From Deltaproteobacteria bacterium UBA6601 (GTDB lineage Bacteria; Myxococcota_A; UBA796; UBA9615): a stretch of 39,907 nucleotides of DNA. The notes under the pieces are model-generated. The model saw only the letters and a program-made list of their open reading frames with translations, searched no databases and was not told where the DNA came from. Position numbers and translations under genes: made by a program. This document shows, piece after piece, positions 33,132 to 39,907 of the stretch; the stretch's first letter is position 1, and each line of letters starts with the position of its first letter. The DNA lies in the NCBI GenBank assembly GCA_002433485.1, contig DJIF01000076.1, forward strand, positions 2,671 through 42,577. Direction: 5' to 3'.

Positions 33132-34586
33132 GTGACCGGCAACCCCTACGCCCAGGCCCTGGACGGCCTGCAGTTAGACGACCCGGTAGTGGCCTTCTTC
33201 GATTTCTGCCGAGAACGTGAGCAGGTGCGCATGCGTCGTGACTCCGGCGCAGCTCCACCCTGGTCCGCAGATCCGATCCTACAAAACGGTCGCTTTCTCA
33301 ATGTATTCCGCGAGGACGACCGGGGTAGCAAGGCCATCGCCCGCTTCACAGCAGACCTGGGGCCCAAGCTCTCAGACCTGGTACAGGCGCTATTCTTTGC
33401 GCGCTGGTGCAATAAGCAGACAAGCCTCGATTCATTATCGCCAGAGCTGCTGCTGCAGCCCTCGGAATTGCGCCAGGCTCTTGAAAGCCTGCCAGATCCG
33501 CCCTGGTGCAACGTCACCGCCTACCCGGTAGAGCCGGTTCGTTGGCGGGGCCTGCTGTACTCCCGCCTGGACACCGCAACAACGCTGTTTGCAGAACTCA
33601 AAGAGCAGATCAGCGAAGCCATCGTCAGTGGCGAGGGCGACGTCATTCGGGCGACCTCGGCGGTCAACTCCATGCTCGGCATGGACAATGACTTTCCCAT
33701 CTTTATGGCCATCATTGATCTGGCCGACCGCCGTCCTGACATCGTCGACCCAGCCAGCCCGGTGCCCACCGGCATCGGTGCTGTGGCCTACCTGGACCGG
33801 CTTCAGCAGCACCTGGGCCTGGACAACCATCAGCAGACTGCTGAGCAGATGATCAAGCTCCAGCCCCACTACTGGCCCGCTGCCAAGCGCGGCTTCCAGC
33901 CCATCGACATCGAATATCTGTCCTGCGAGTGCCGCAAATACTACAGCTATGTGAACGGCACCAAGCAGTTCAGCGGTAAGAACCGCTTCCACCCGAATGC
34001 TGGGGCTCGACTACTGTTCGACATCACAGCCAGCAGCCCAGCGCAGACTCAGAGCCAGATCCAGGTCATCGCCGGGGGACCCTGCTCGGGAAAGACCAGC
34101 CTGCTGCAGGCGCTGGCCGCAGCGGGCCATCGGGTCGAACCGGAGACTGCCGAATGCGCGCTGCAGCAAGGACTGGCCTCCGGGCGCTCAGCCCACGAGC
34201 AACGGCTCGACCCGGTCCAGTGGCAACGGCATATCATGACCCTTGACCACCAACTCTTTGACCAGCTCCCCAGCGATGAGCTGCTCTTTACCGACACCTC
34301 GTTCATCGAAACCCTGGTCTTTGGTCGGCGAGCAGGCCTGGAGATCGGCCCAAACCTCGACCAGTGGCTGCGCTGCAAACGCTATAAACGGGTGTTCTTT
34401 CTGGAACCACTGGACCACTACCAACAGAGCTCAGTACGGCTGGAATCCCGCCATCTGGCACAACAGATCAGCACCGAGATCAAGTCCACCTACGCCCAAT
34501 ACGGCTACGATGTAATCGCTGTTCCGGCCGGCTCAATTGCCGATCGGTTGGACTTTGTCACGCAATTCATCAGCACCGAGAGCTGA
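33132..34586 (+). CDS. Putative DNA base-hypermodification protein: HMUDK_hel/aGPT-Pplase-like helical domain fused to P-loop kinase
   Basis: The 484-residue protein starts at GTG 33132 with GAGG at 33121-33124. Residues about 20-300 match, by recalled family pattern, the helical domain of 5-hydroxymethyl-dU DNA kinases and glutamyl/putrescinyl-thymine pyrophosphorylases: 'FFDFCREREQVRMRRD', 'PPWSADPILQNGRFLNVFREDDRG' split over residues 42-66, and later 'IEYLSCECRKY'. Residues about 312-480 are a P-loop kinase domain of AAA_28/NadR type, with Walker A GGPCSGKT (315-322, Lys321) and a 'LLFTDTSF' strand that may hold the Walker B Asp. Such proteins act on thymine-derived bases in phage DNA. 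No phage genes or hydroxymethylase lie nearby, so the substrate here is open. It follows the FG-GAP gene after 30 bases. Confidence 0.7.
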   Translation: MTGNPYAQALDGLQLDDPVVAFFDFCREREQVRMRRDSGAAPPWSADPILQNGRFLNVFREDDRGSKAIARFTADLGPKLSDLVQALFFARWCNKQTSLDSLSPELLLQPSELRQALESLPDPPWCNVTAYPVEPVRWRGLLYSRLDTATTLFAELKEQISEAIVSGEGDVIRATSAVNSMLGMDNDFPIFMAIIDLADRRPDIVDPASPVPTGIGAVAYLDRLQQHLGLDNHQQTAEQMIKLQPHYWPAAKRGFQPIDIEYLSCECRKYYSYVNGTKQFSGKNRFHPNAGARLLFDITASSPAQTQSQIQVIAGGPCSGKTSLLQALAAAGHRVEPETAECALQQGLASGRSAHEQRLDPVQWQRHIMTLDHQLFDQLPSDELLFTDTSFIETLVFGRRAGLEIGPNLDQWLRCKRYKRVFFLEPLDHYQQSSVRLESRHLAQQISTEIKSTYAQYGYDVIAVPAGSIADRLDFVTQFISTES

Positions 34587-34601
34587 GCTGGGAGTCTCAA
34601 A

Positions 34602-34949
34602 ATGTCGGCGCGCCGGTTCCTTCATTGCCTGCTGGTCTGCGGTTCCCTGGGCCTCTTCGCCTGCAAGATAGCCAGCGAGCCGGCGCCAAGCCCCGGCACA
34701 CTGATCGCCGAGGATGCCCTACTGGTCGACGTCCGCAGCGACGCTGAATTCGCCGCTGGCTCCCTGCCTGGCGCCATCCACATCCCCCACGACGAGGCCG
34801 CCACCCGGCTCCAGGAGTTCGGTGACCAAAAGAGAACCGTCGTGCTGTTCTGCGCGGCCGGGGGCCGCGCCGGCCGAGTAAAGGACCTGCTCGAATCAAA
34901 GGGCTGGACCCGCGTTCACAATGGCGGCGGTATCAACGACCTGCGCTGA
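34602..34949 (+). CDS. Rhodanese-like lipoprotein
   Basis: The 115-residue protein has a lipobox LFAC (Cys21) and a single rhodanese domain. The 'LLVDVRSDAEFAAGSLPGAIHIP' strand-turn is the standard opening (about 40-62) and the active-site loop is C-A-A-G-G-R-A with Cys84. Rhodaneses transfer sulphane sulphur; secreted single-domain forms such as PspE do this in the periplasm. It lies 15 bases after the hypermodification-type gene and may be co-transcribed with it, but nothing else links them. Confidence 0.88.
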   Translation: MSARRFLHCLLVCGSLGLFACKIASEPAPSPGTLIAEDALLVDVRSDAEFAAGSLPGAIHIPHDEAATRLQEFGDQKRTVVLFCAAGGRAGRVKDLLESKGWTRVHNGGGINDLR

Positions 34950-34970
34950 AACGGGATACAGCAAGCAAGC

Positions 34971-34998
34971 TTGACGGACCGAGTCCAGCAGCTATCTA
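34971..34998 (+). promoter_or_regulatory. Promoter of the metallophosphoesterase gene
   Basis: TTGACG (34971-34976) and TATCTA (34993-34998) are 16 bases apart and the GTG start at 35005 follows after six bases. As at 4487, there is no Shine-Dalgarno, so the transcript is probably leaderless. Confidence 0.5.
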
Positions 34999-35004
34999 TC
35001 TGCC

Positions 35005-36216
35005 GTGTCACCCTTCATCACCATCGCGCTGGCCGCCATCATCGCGCTGACCATCATCGCAGCGCTGGCCCGCAGCGCTGCCTTTGCAGGCTTCGTTGGC
35101 GTCCTGCTGGGCATGAACCTGCTGATCACCGCAGCGCTGGAGCCAAGGTTCGTCGCCTTAGCCCCCCTGGCCTGGTACCTGCAAGCAGCGAGCACCCTGC
35201 ACTTTGCCGCGCTGCTCAGACCGCGGCTGCGTGGAACCTTGTACCGCACCCTGCTTTCCCTGCCGGCACACGTCTGGATGGCAGGTACCTTCCTGGCCTT
35301 TCCCTGGGCCATTGTCAGCGCAATGGGTCTTGAGCCCCACGGCTGGTGGCTGCCGTTTCTCATCGCCCTGGCCTGCCTGCCCCAATCCCTGCGCGCCCGC
35401 CGTGAGCTGGTGCAGATCCGCCTGGACGGAAGCGCCCAGGGTGACCCGGTACAGCGCTCAGCTGCTCTCAAGCGCTATCCACTGCTGGCCGCACCAGCGG
35501 TCCCGCAGGGTGCAACAGCTCTGCACATCGTTCAGATCACCGATCCGCACCTTGGCCCCTTCATGTCGGAGGCACGGCTGCGGGGGATCTGTCAGCGAGC
35601 GGTGGAACTGGATCCGGAGTTGGTGCTCCTGACCGGAGACTTCTACACCATGGAGGGATCCGGAACCCAACAATCGCTACGCCGGGCCATGGAACCCTTG
35701 AAAGAACTGCCTGGGCGGGTGTTCGCCTGCCGGGGCAACCACGACCTGGAGGTCCCCGAACTGGTCGCGGCAGAGCTGCAGGCCATCGGTGCCAGGCTGC
35801 TCATCGACGAAGCGGAGCGCGTCAGCACCTCCATCGGCGTGGTCGAGATTGTCGGTATCGACCACATCTGGCGAGGGCGCCGCGAGCGCTTCGCTGCGGT
35901 GTTCGCCCCGCTCTCCCGCGGCGGGGCAGCGCTTCGCCTGGTGCTGCTGCACGACCCGACCGGCTTCGCCAAGCTGCCCACTGACTGCGCCGATCTGGTG
36001 CTCAGCGGACACACCCACGGCGGCCACCTGGGCCTGGTCAGCCTTGGCCTCAGCTGGACCAGCATCGGCGGCCTGATGGGGATCCCTGACCATGGCCTCT
36101 GGAGCAAGGGCACTGCCCGTCTGTACGTCCATCGAGCCAACGGCCACTACGGCTTCCCGCTGCGCATCGGTGTACCGGCCGAAGAGAGCCTGCTGCGTCT
36201 GGAGCTTGACCGCTAG
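35005..36216 (+). CDS. Membrane metallophosphoesterase (YkuE/YaeI-like)
   Basis: The 403-residue protein has four to five N-terminal membrane helices (about residues 4-130) and then a calcineurin-like phosphoesterase domain. The metal-binding motifs occur in order: 'ITDPHLG' (D-x-H), 'LLTGDF' (G-D), 'CRGNHD' (G-N-H-D) and 'SGHTHGGHLG' (G-H-x-H), so two metal ions should be bound. Relatives cut phosphodiesters, for example UDP-diacylglucosamine or other lipid-linked pyrophosphates, but the substrate of this form is unknown. GTG 35005 is used as the start because the membrane segment begins there and the promoter sits just upstream. Confidence 0.88.
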   Translation: MSPFITIALAAIIALTIIAALARSAAFAGFVGVLLGMNLLITAALEPRFVALAPLAWYLQAASTLHFAALLRPRLRGTLYRTLLSLPAHVWMAGTFLAFPWAIVSAMGLEPHGWWLPFLIALACLPQSLRARRELVQIRLDGSAQGDPVQRSAALKRYPLLAAPAVPQGATALHIVQITDPHLGPFMSEARLRGICQRAVELDPELVLLTGDFYTMEGSGTQQSLRRAMEPLKELPGRVFACRGNHDLEVPELVAAELQAIGARLLIDEAERVSTSIGVVEIVGIDHIWRGRRERFAAVFAPLSRGGAALRLVLLHDPTGFAKLPTDCADLVLSGHTHGGHLGLVSLGLSWTSIGGLMGIPDHGLWSKGTARLYVHRANGHYGFPLRIGVPAEESLLRLELDR

Positions 36217-36253
36217 TCCACTCCAGCGGTTGCCATCAGGCCCGACGCGCAGC

Positions 36254-37435
36254 TCACATACCTGGCCCCTGCTGCCGAATGCAGATGCCCCGCTCTTCGT
36301 GACAGGTCAAGGCCACCGGCCCATCCAAATCACAGTCAGCATCGGACTCACAGGTGGGAACGCAGGCTCGCTCTCCGGAGGGTCGCTCATGACAGGTGCA
36401 GCCCAACGCGCCAACCGGACATGCATCAGCACAGTCGGCCTCTTCTTCGCAGGTCTGCGGACCTCCACCCCCACCTGGCCCATCACCACCTCCAGGAGGC
36501 TCATCGCCACCGCCACCAGCACCTGTTGCTGGGATGGTAGGAGTGCCTCGATAGCAGGAGATGATGTAGGGGAAGTTATTGGTTACGTGATAGCGATAGC
36601 TGCCGTCCGGTCCGAAGCGACCGTTGCATTCATCGAGGTACTCAGGGGTGGAGCGCTCGTTGAACTGGTAAGCGTCCCAGGCATAGGTCGTAGGATCACC
36701 GATCATGTCCCAGCTGCTCCGGAACTCAACAACATCCTGGCAGTCCAAATCCAGACAACCCTGGGGGCCATAGATGGGAAATCCATCAAAGGCATAGCCA
36801 AGCACCGGCGAAACCTGGCCGGCAAAGTCTGGCGCCGACAGACACTCCACCAGCAAGGCATGGAAGTGATAGTCACCTCGGGCTGCGGTATGCCCCAGGC
36901 AGTCATCGCCGAGACCGTTGTAGATAGGGTCCCCATAAGGATCCGGGAAGGCCCCTTCATTGGGTCCGTAAAAGGGCAGGCCGTTGACCGCTACCCCAGC
37001 ATCACCGAGCAGCGGAAGCTCAGTGATTTCAGCCGCCACCTCAGGGTAGCGGGGGAAGTCCCAGTTCCAGTCCTGGGGTGCCAGCTGGTTGGGGGTGGTC
37101 TGCACAAAGGGAAAGTGCGGAATGCCATTGCTCTCGACATGTACACGATCGCCTTCACAGCTCACTTCCAGCCAGGGGTCCTCCCACAGCGAGCCGGCTC
37201 CCTCAAACTGACTGAGATCAAGAAAGTGCTGTGAAGGGCAGGAGGCTGCAGCATCGTCATCATCAGCCGCATCGTCATCATCATCGTCGGCTGCTGATCC
37301 CGCGCCGCCATCGCCACCGCTGTCGTCATCCTCCAGGAAGCTGCCCTGGGGTGTGCCACACCCCATCAGCATCACGACCAACAAACTCAGCAACATAAAG
37401 CACCAGCGACAGCACAACCGGTAAATTGACGACAT
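36254..37435 (-). CDS. YHYH-domain lipoprotein with Cys-rich C-terminus
   Basis: ATG 37435, with GGAG about eight bases upstream, gives 393 residues; the frame is open 22 codons further but only this start places the signal correctly. The lipobox is LMGC (Cys26). An Asp/Ala linker follows (about 32-63). The body contains 'VNGLPFYGP', 'ARGDYHFHALL' and 'YRYHVTNNFPYIISCYRG', the signatures of the YHYH family, whose His motifs probably bind a metal. A Gly/Pro-rich hinge leads to a C-terminal Cys-rich segment with 'C-E-x-x-A-D-C' and 'C-E-S-D-A-D-C-D', probably a small disulphide domain. It is probably a secreted surface protein of unknown activity. Confidence 0.85.
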   Translation of the reverse strand: MSSIYRLCCRWCFMLLSLLVVMLMGCGTPQGSFLEDDDSGGDGGAGSAADDDDDDAADDDDAAASCPSQHFLDLSQFEGAGSLWEDPWLEVSCEGDRVHVESNGIPHFPFVQTTPNQLAPQDWNWDFPRYPEVAAEITELPLLGDAGVAVNGLPFYGPNEGAFPDPYGDPIYNGLGDDCLGHTAARGDYHFHALLVECLSAPDFAGQVSPVLGYAFDGFPIYGPQGCLDLDCQDVVEFRSSWDMIGDPTTYAWDAYQFNERSTPEYLDECNGRFGPDGSYRYHVTNNFPYIISCYRGTPTIPATGAGGGGDEPPGGGDGPGGGGGPQTCEEEADCADACPVGALGCTCHERPSGERACVPTCESDADCDLDGPVALTCHEERGICIRQQGPGM

Positions 37436-37813
37436 CGATTCGCTCCGTACGATGCAGACACCCCCAGCGGTGCGCCCATAGAACATAGACCAGCGCCACA
37501 ATCGATTGCGCCGAAATCAGCGCAGGCAAGCCGATCTCGGCTACAGACCCAACGAAACGGCCTGGAGAGGCTGCTGCGACAAGGAGTCCGGCAGGAAACT
37601 GCTCGAAGATCTGCTTTCAGTCGATGACCTGCGCAACCGCAGCTGATCGGGATCATAAGGAGCGGTTTCAGCACTACCAACTTAGAGCGCCTACCAGCAG
37701 AACCACGACCAGCGCCTCTGGAGCGGACCCCAGCGACTCCCGGACCACACAATACGGTCGCTGGCGAATCGCAGTGCTACTCTGCAGCTGGCACCGCTTA
37801 CGGAGGATCTTTC
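37436..37813. other. Divergent intergenic region of 378 bp
   Basis: No convincing gene is seen. It must hold the promoters of both flanking genes. On the plus strand a TACTCT (about 37779-37784) could be a -10, and GGAGG (37802-37806) precedes the ATG at 37814. A stretch of about 60 codons ending in TGA near 37645-37650 is open but has no ATG and no ribosome binding site. Confidence 0.4.
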
Positions 37814-39907
37814 ATGCGCGTACCGAACTTCAGCCTGCTGCTCGCCCTGGCCGCACTGCTCTTTGCTCCCACCGCAGCCCTCGGCCAGGACAACGATGGC
37901 GACAGCTTCAGTCCCGCCCAGGGTGACTGCGACGATAACAATCCAGCCAATGCACCCAACGCCACCGAAGTCTGCGACGGCAGCGACAACGACTGTGACG
38001 GACTCAGCGATGAGGTAGGCGCCAGCCCCGCCCTGTGCGGTACCCAGGCAGCCACCGAGCAGCCCTTTGAGAACACCATCGACGGCAACCTCATCCTCCA
38101 CACCGAGCGTTTTGTCGAGAGCGTCGACCTCACCGGCATCGACATCTACCAGAGCGTTCAGGCCAACCTCACCACCCCTGGCGGTCCGATGACCAACGTA
38201 CAGTCGCTGTTTGTGCGCAACTGGATGGGCACATCGTCCTACCAGGTAATCGCCGACGCGCTGTTCACCTTCCCTGCCGGCGTTACCCCAGTTGGCTGGA
38301 TCATCGACAGGAGTGGTGGCGGCCCCGTCAATCGATCTCTTGACGCCATCTTCTCAACGGTCCCCGGTGGCCTTGGCATCTCTGCCACCAACAACACCCA
38401 GTTCGAGAGTTCTGCCCAGGACTACGCCTGGGTCAACGGCCAGCAGGCACTCATTCACACCTACATCGCCAGCGCCGCCGATGAGGCTCGACTGCTGATC
38501 ACCTACGATCCGGCAACAGTCGGTGCCCTGGAGTTCACCGTTGAGATGGGAACCGGAGCCATCCAGGACCTCACCCTCTGCAGTCAGGACCTGCCAGGAC
38601 TGACCACCTTCACCGTGCCCCTGACCACAGCCGACGGGCAACTGGTAGATGATGACGGCGACGGCCTCACCGAGTGCTACGGCGACTGCGACGACACCAG
38701 CGCCCTCACCTACCAGGGCGCACCCGAGCTATGCGACCAGATGGACAACGACTGCGATGGCGCGCTACCCGCCGCCGAGGTCGACGGCGACGGCGACGGC
38801 CTCACCGACTGCGAAGGAGACTGTGACGACAGTCAAAGCAGCGTCAACCCCGCGGCCCCCGAACTCTGCGACGCCCAGGACAACGACTGCGACGGCAGCC
38901 TCGGCAGCGACGAACTGGACGACGATGGCGACGGTTTCTCAGAGTGTGATGGCGACTGCAATGATCTGCTCACAGCGGTCGCTCCCGGGGCAGCTGAGCT
39001 CTGCAACGGAATCGACGACGACTGCGACCTGCTCACAGACGCCGCCGACCCCGACTCCGACGCTGACGGTGACGGCCACTCCGCCTGCGCCACCGACTGC
39101 GATGACAGCAGCGCCGCCGTCCTGCCCGGTGGCATTGAAGTCTGCAACGGCGTGGATGACGACTGCGATGGCCTGCTGGACGGCGTCGACCCCGACACCG
39201 ACGGAGATGGCGACGGCATTTCAAGCTGCAGCGGAGACTGCAACGACGCTAATAACACCGTCGGCCCTGGACTACCCGAACTTTGCGACGCCCTCGACAA
39301 CAACTGCGATGGCAGCGTCGACGAAGGCTTCGACGGCGATGGCGACCTCATCTCCACCTGCAACGGTGACTGCAACGACGCCAACGCCGCGGTCTACCCT
39401 GGCGCTACCGAGGTCTGCGACGGCTTTGACAACAACTGTGACAGCACCATCGACGAGGGCTTCGACAGCGACTCGGACGGCCTCCCCGATTGCTTTGACC
39501 TGGAGGTCTGCGACGGACTTGATAACGACGGTGACGGCGCGGTCGACGAAGGCTTCGATAACGATGGGCTGGGTGGCGCAGACTGCCTTGATGACGACGG
39601 TGACGGCTACTCCGAGTTGCAGGGAGACTGCAACGATGCCGACTCGAGCGTGTTGCCGGGCGCTACCGAGTTGTGCGACGGGATCGACAACGACTGCAAT
39701 GTGCTGACCGGCTCAGAACCCGACTACGACAACGATGGGATCAGCGGTTGTGATGGCGACTGCGCGGAGTTTGACGCAAGCATCTACCCCGGGGCAGCGG
39801 AGCTCTGCGACAACATCGACAACGACTGCAGCGGCCTGATCGACGACGACCCTGCCTGCTTTTTTGGTGACGATGATGACTCTGCCGGCGACGACGACGA
39901 CTCCGCC
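37814..39907 (+). CDS. MopE-repeat secreted protein (3' partial)
   Basis: The frame starts at ATG 37814 with GGAGG at 37802-37806 and is open to the end of the window, giving 698 residues. The signal peptide ends near residue 24 (ALG-Q). One MopE unit follows at once (about 25-65), then an unknown domain of about 200 residues that looks beta-rich, and from about residue 276 nine further MopE-type units with DCDD or DCND and 'ELCDxxDNDCDG' motifs. The eighth unit overall is degenerate and lacks the DCDD block. The last residues are Gly-Asp4-Ser-Ala units, so a linker and probably an anchor lie beyond the edge. It was probably a Ca- or Cu-binding surface protein. Confidence 0.88.
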   Translation, partial: MRVPNFSLLLALAALLFAPTAALGQDNDGDSFSPAQGDCDDNNPANAPNATEVCDGSDNDCDGLSDEVGASPALCGTQAATEQPFENTIDGNLILHTERFVESVDLTGIDIYQSVQANLTTPGGPMTNVQSLFVRNWMGTSSYQVIADALFTFPAGVTPVGWIIDRSGGGPVNRSLDAIFSTVPGGLGISATNNTQFESSAQDYAWVNGQQALIHTYIASAADEARLLITYDPATVGALEFTVEMGTGAIQDLTLCSQDLPGLTTFTVPLTTADGQLVDDDGDGLTECYGDCDDTSALTYQGAPELCDQMDNDCDGALPAAEVDGDGDGLTDCEGDCDDSQSSVNPAAPELCDAQDNDCDGSLGSDELDDDGDGFSECDGDCNDLLTAVAPGAAELCNGIDDDCDLLTDAADPDSDADGDGHSACATDCDDSSAAVLPGGIEVCNGVDDDCDGLLDGVDPDTDGDGDGISSCSGDCNDANNTVGPGLPELCDALDNNCDGSVDEGFDGDGDLISTCNGDCNDANAAVYPGATEVCDGFDNNCDSTIDEGFDSDSDGLPDCFDLEVCDGLDNDGDGAVDEGFDNDGLGGADCLDDDGDGYSELQGDCNDADSSVLPGATELCDGIDNDCNVLTGSEPDYDNDGISGCDGDCAEFDASIYPGAAELCDNIDNDCSGLIDDDPACFFGDDDDSAGDDDDSA

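Noticed and set aside
36092..37234. Plus-strand open frame of 380 codons
   Set aside because: It runs antisense through the YHYH lipoprotein gene, which has a lipobox, ribosome binding site and family motifs; the translated plus-strand sequence has no recognisable domain.
37507..37650. Open stretch of about 48 codons from a TTG in the divergent gap
   Set aside because: There is no ATG, no ribosome binding site and no recognisable sequence; the length is within chance for this base composition.
38649..39707. Plus-strand frame of 352 codons rich in Thr and Ala
   Set aside because: It is the shifted frame of the MopE-repeat gene starting at 37814; the repeat motifs lie in the other frame, which is open to the window end.

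Overview
The window looks like a piece of chromosome, or a complete contig, from a Gram-negative, GC-rich bacterium of the myxobacterial/deltaproteobacterial type (Myxococcota-like). The clues are secreted proteins built from MopE-type 'DCDD...CDGxDNxCDG' metal-binding repeats joined by poly-Asp/Ser linkers, two C-termini with a MYXO-CTERM-like layout (Cys motif, hydrophobic helix, Arg/Lys tail), many lipoproteins, and an RND tripartite efflux system that implies an outer membrane. The assignment is an inference; no rRNA or taxonomic marker is present. I saw no tRNA, rRNA, CRISPR array, transposase or phage structural gene.

Layout. 1-2.3 kb: the 3' end of a surface protein, a secreted unknown protein and a small MopE-like lipoprotein. 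2.4-11.6 kb: a sugar-use region. A lipoprotein with a PPC-like domain is followed by a seven-gene, tightly coupled operon: novel lipoprotein, membrane-anchored GH1 beta-glycosidase, IlvD/Edd sugar-acid dehydratase, SDR sugar dehydrogenase, DgoK kinase, KDPGal/KDPG aldolase and SMP-30 lactonase. Together these encode a De Ley-Doudoroff-type route from a beta-galactoside or related sugar to pyruvate and glyceraldehyde-3-phosphate. The promoters of the PPC lipoprotein and of the operon are gapless, partly conserved copies of each other. 11.6-15.2 kb: a secreted SRPBCC protein (minus strand), an alpha/beta-hydrolase lipoprotein, an NAD(P)H-dependent FMN-reductase-family protein and a paralogue of the operon's first lipoprotein. 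15.3-22.1 kb: two large surface lipoproteins, one with twelve Ig/PKD-like domains plus an FG-GAP propeller and one of MopE type. 22.1-28.5 kb, minus strand: tetR, outer-membrane factor, membrane-fusion protein and RND pump, all overlapping or nearly so. 28.8-33.1 kb: a 1438-residue protein with 21 FG-GAP repeats and a C-terminal sorting-like signal. 33.1-36.2 kb: a fusion of a DNA base-hypermodification-type helical domain with a P-loop kinase, a rhodanese lipoprotein and a membrane metallophosphoesterase. 36.2-39.9 kb: a YHYH-domain lipoprotein (minus strand) and a MopE-repeat secreted protein that runs off the end.

The points most worth following are the hypermodification-type kinase fusion (33132-34586), the sugar operon with its new lipoprotein family and duplicated promoter module, several promoters whose -10 element lies only 6-10 bases before a start codon (suggesting leaderless transcripts), and a three-domain super-repeat in the 1501-residue surface protein.
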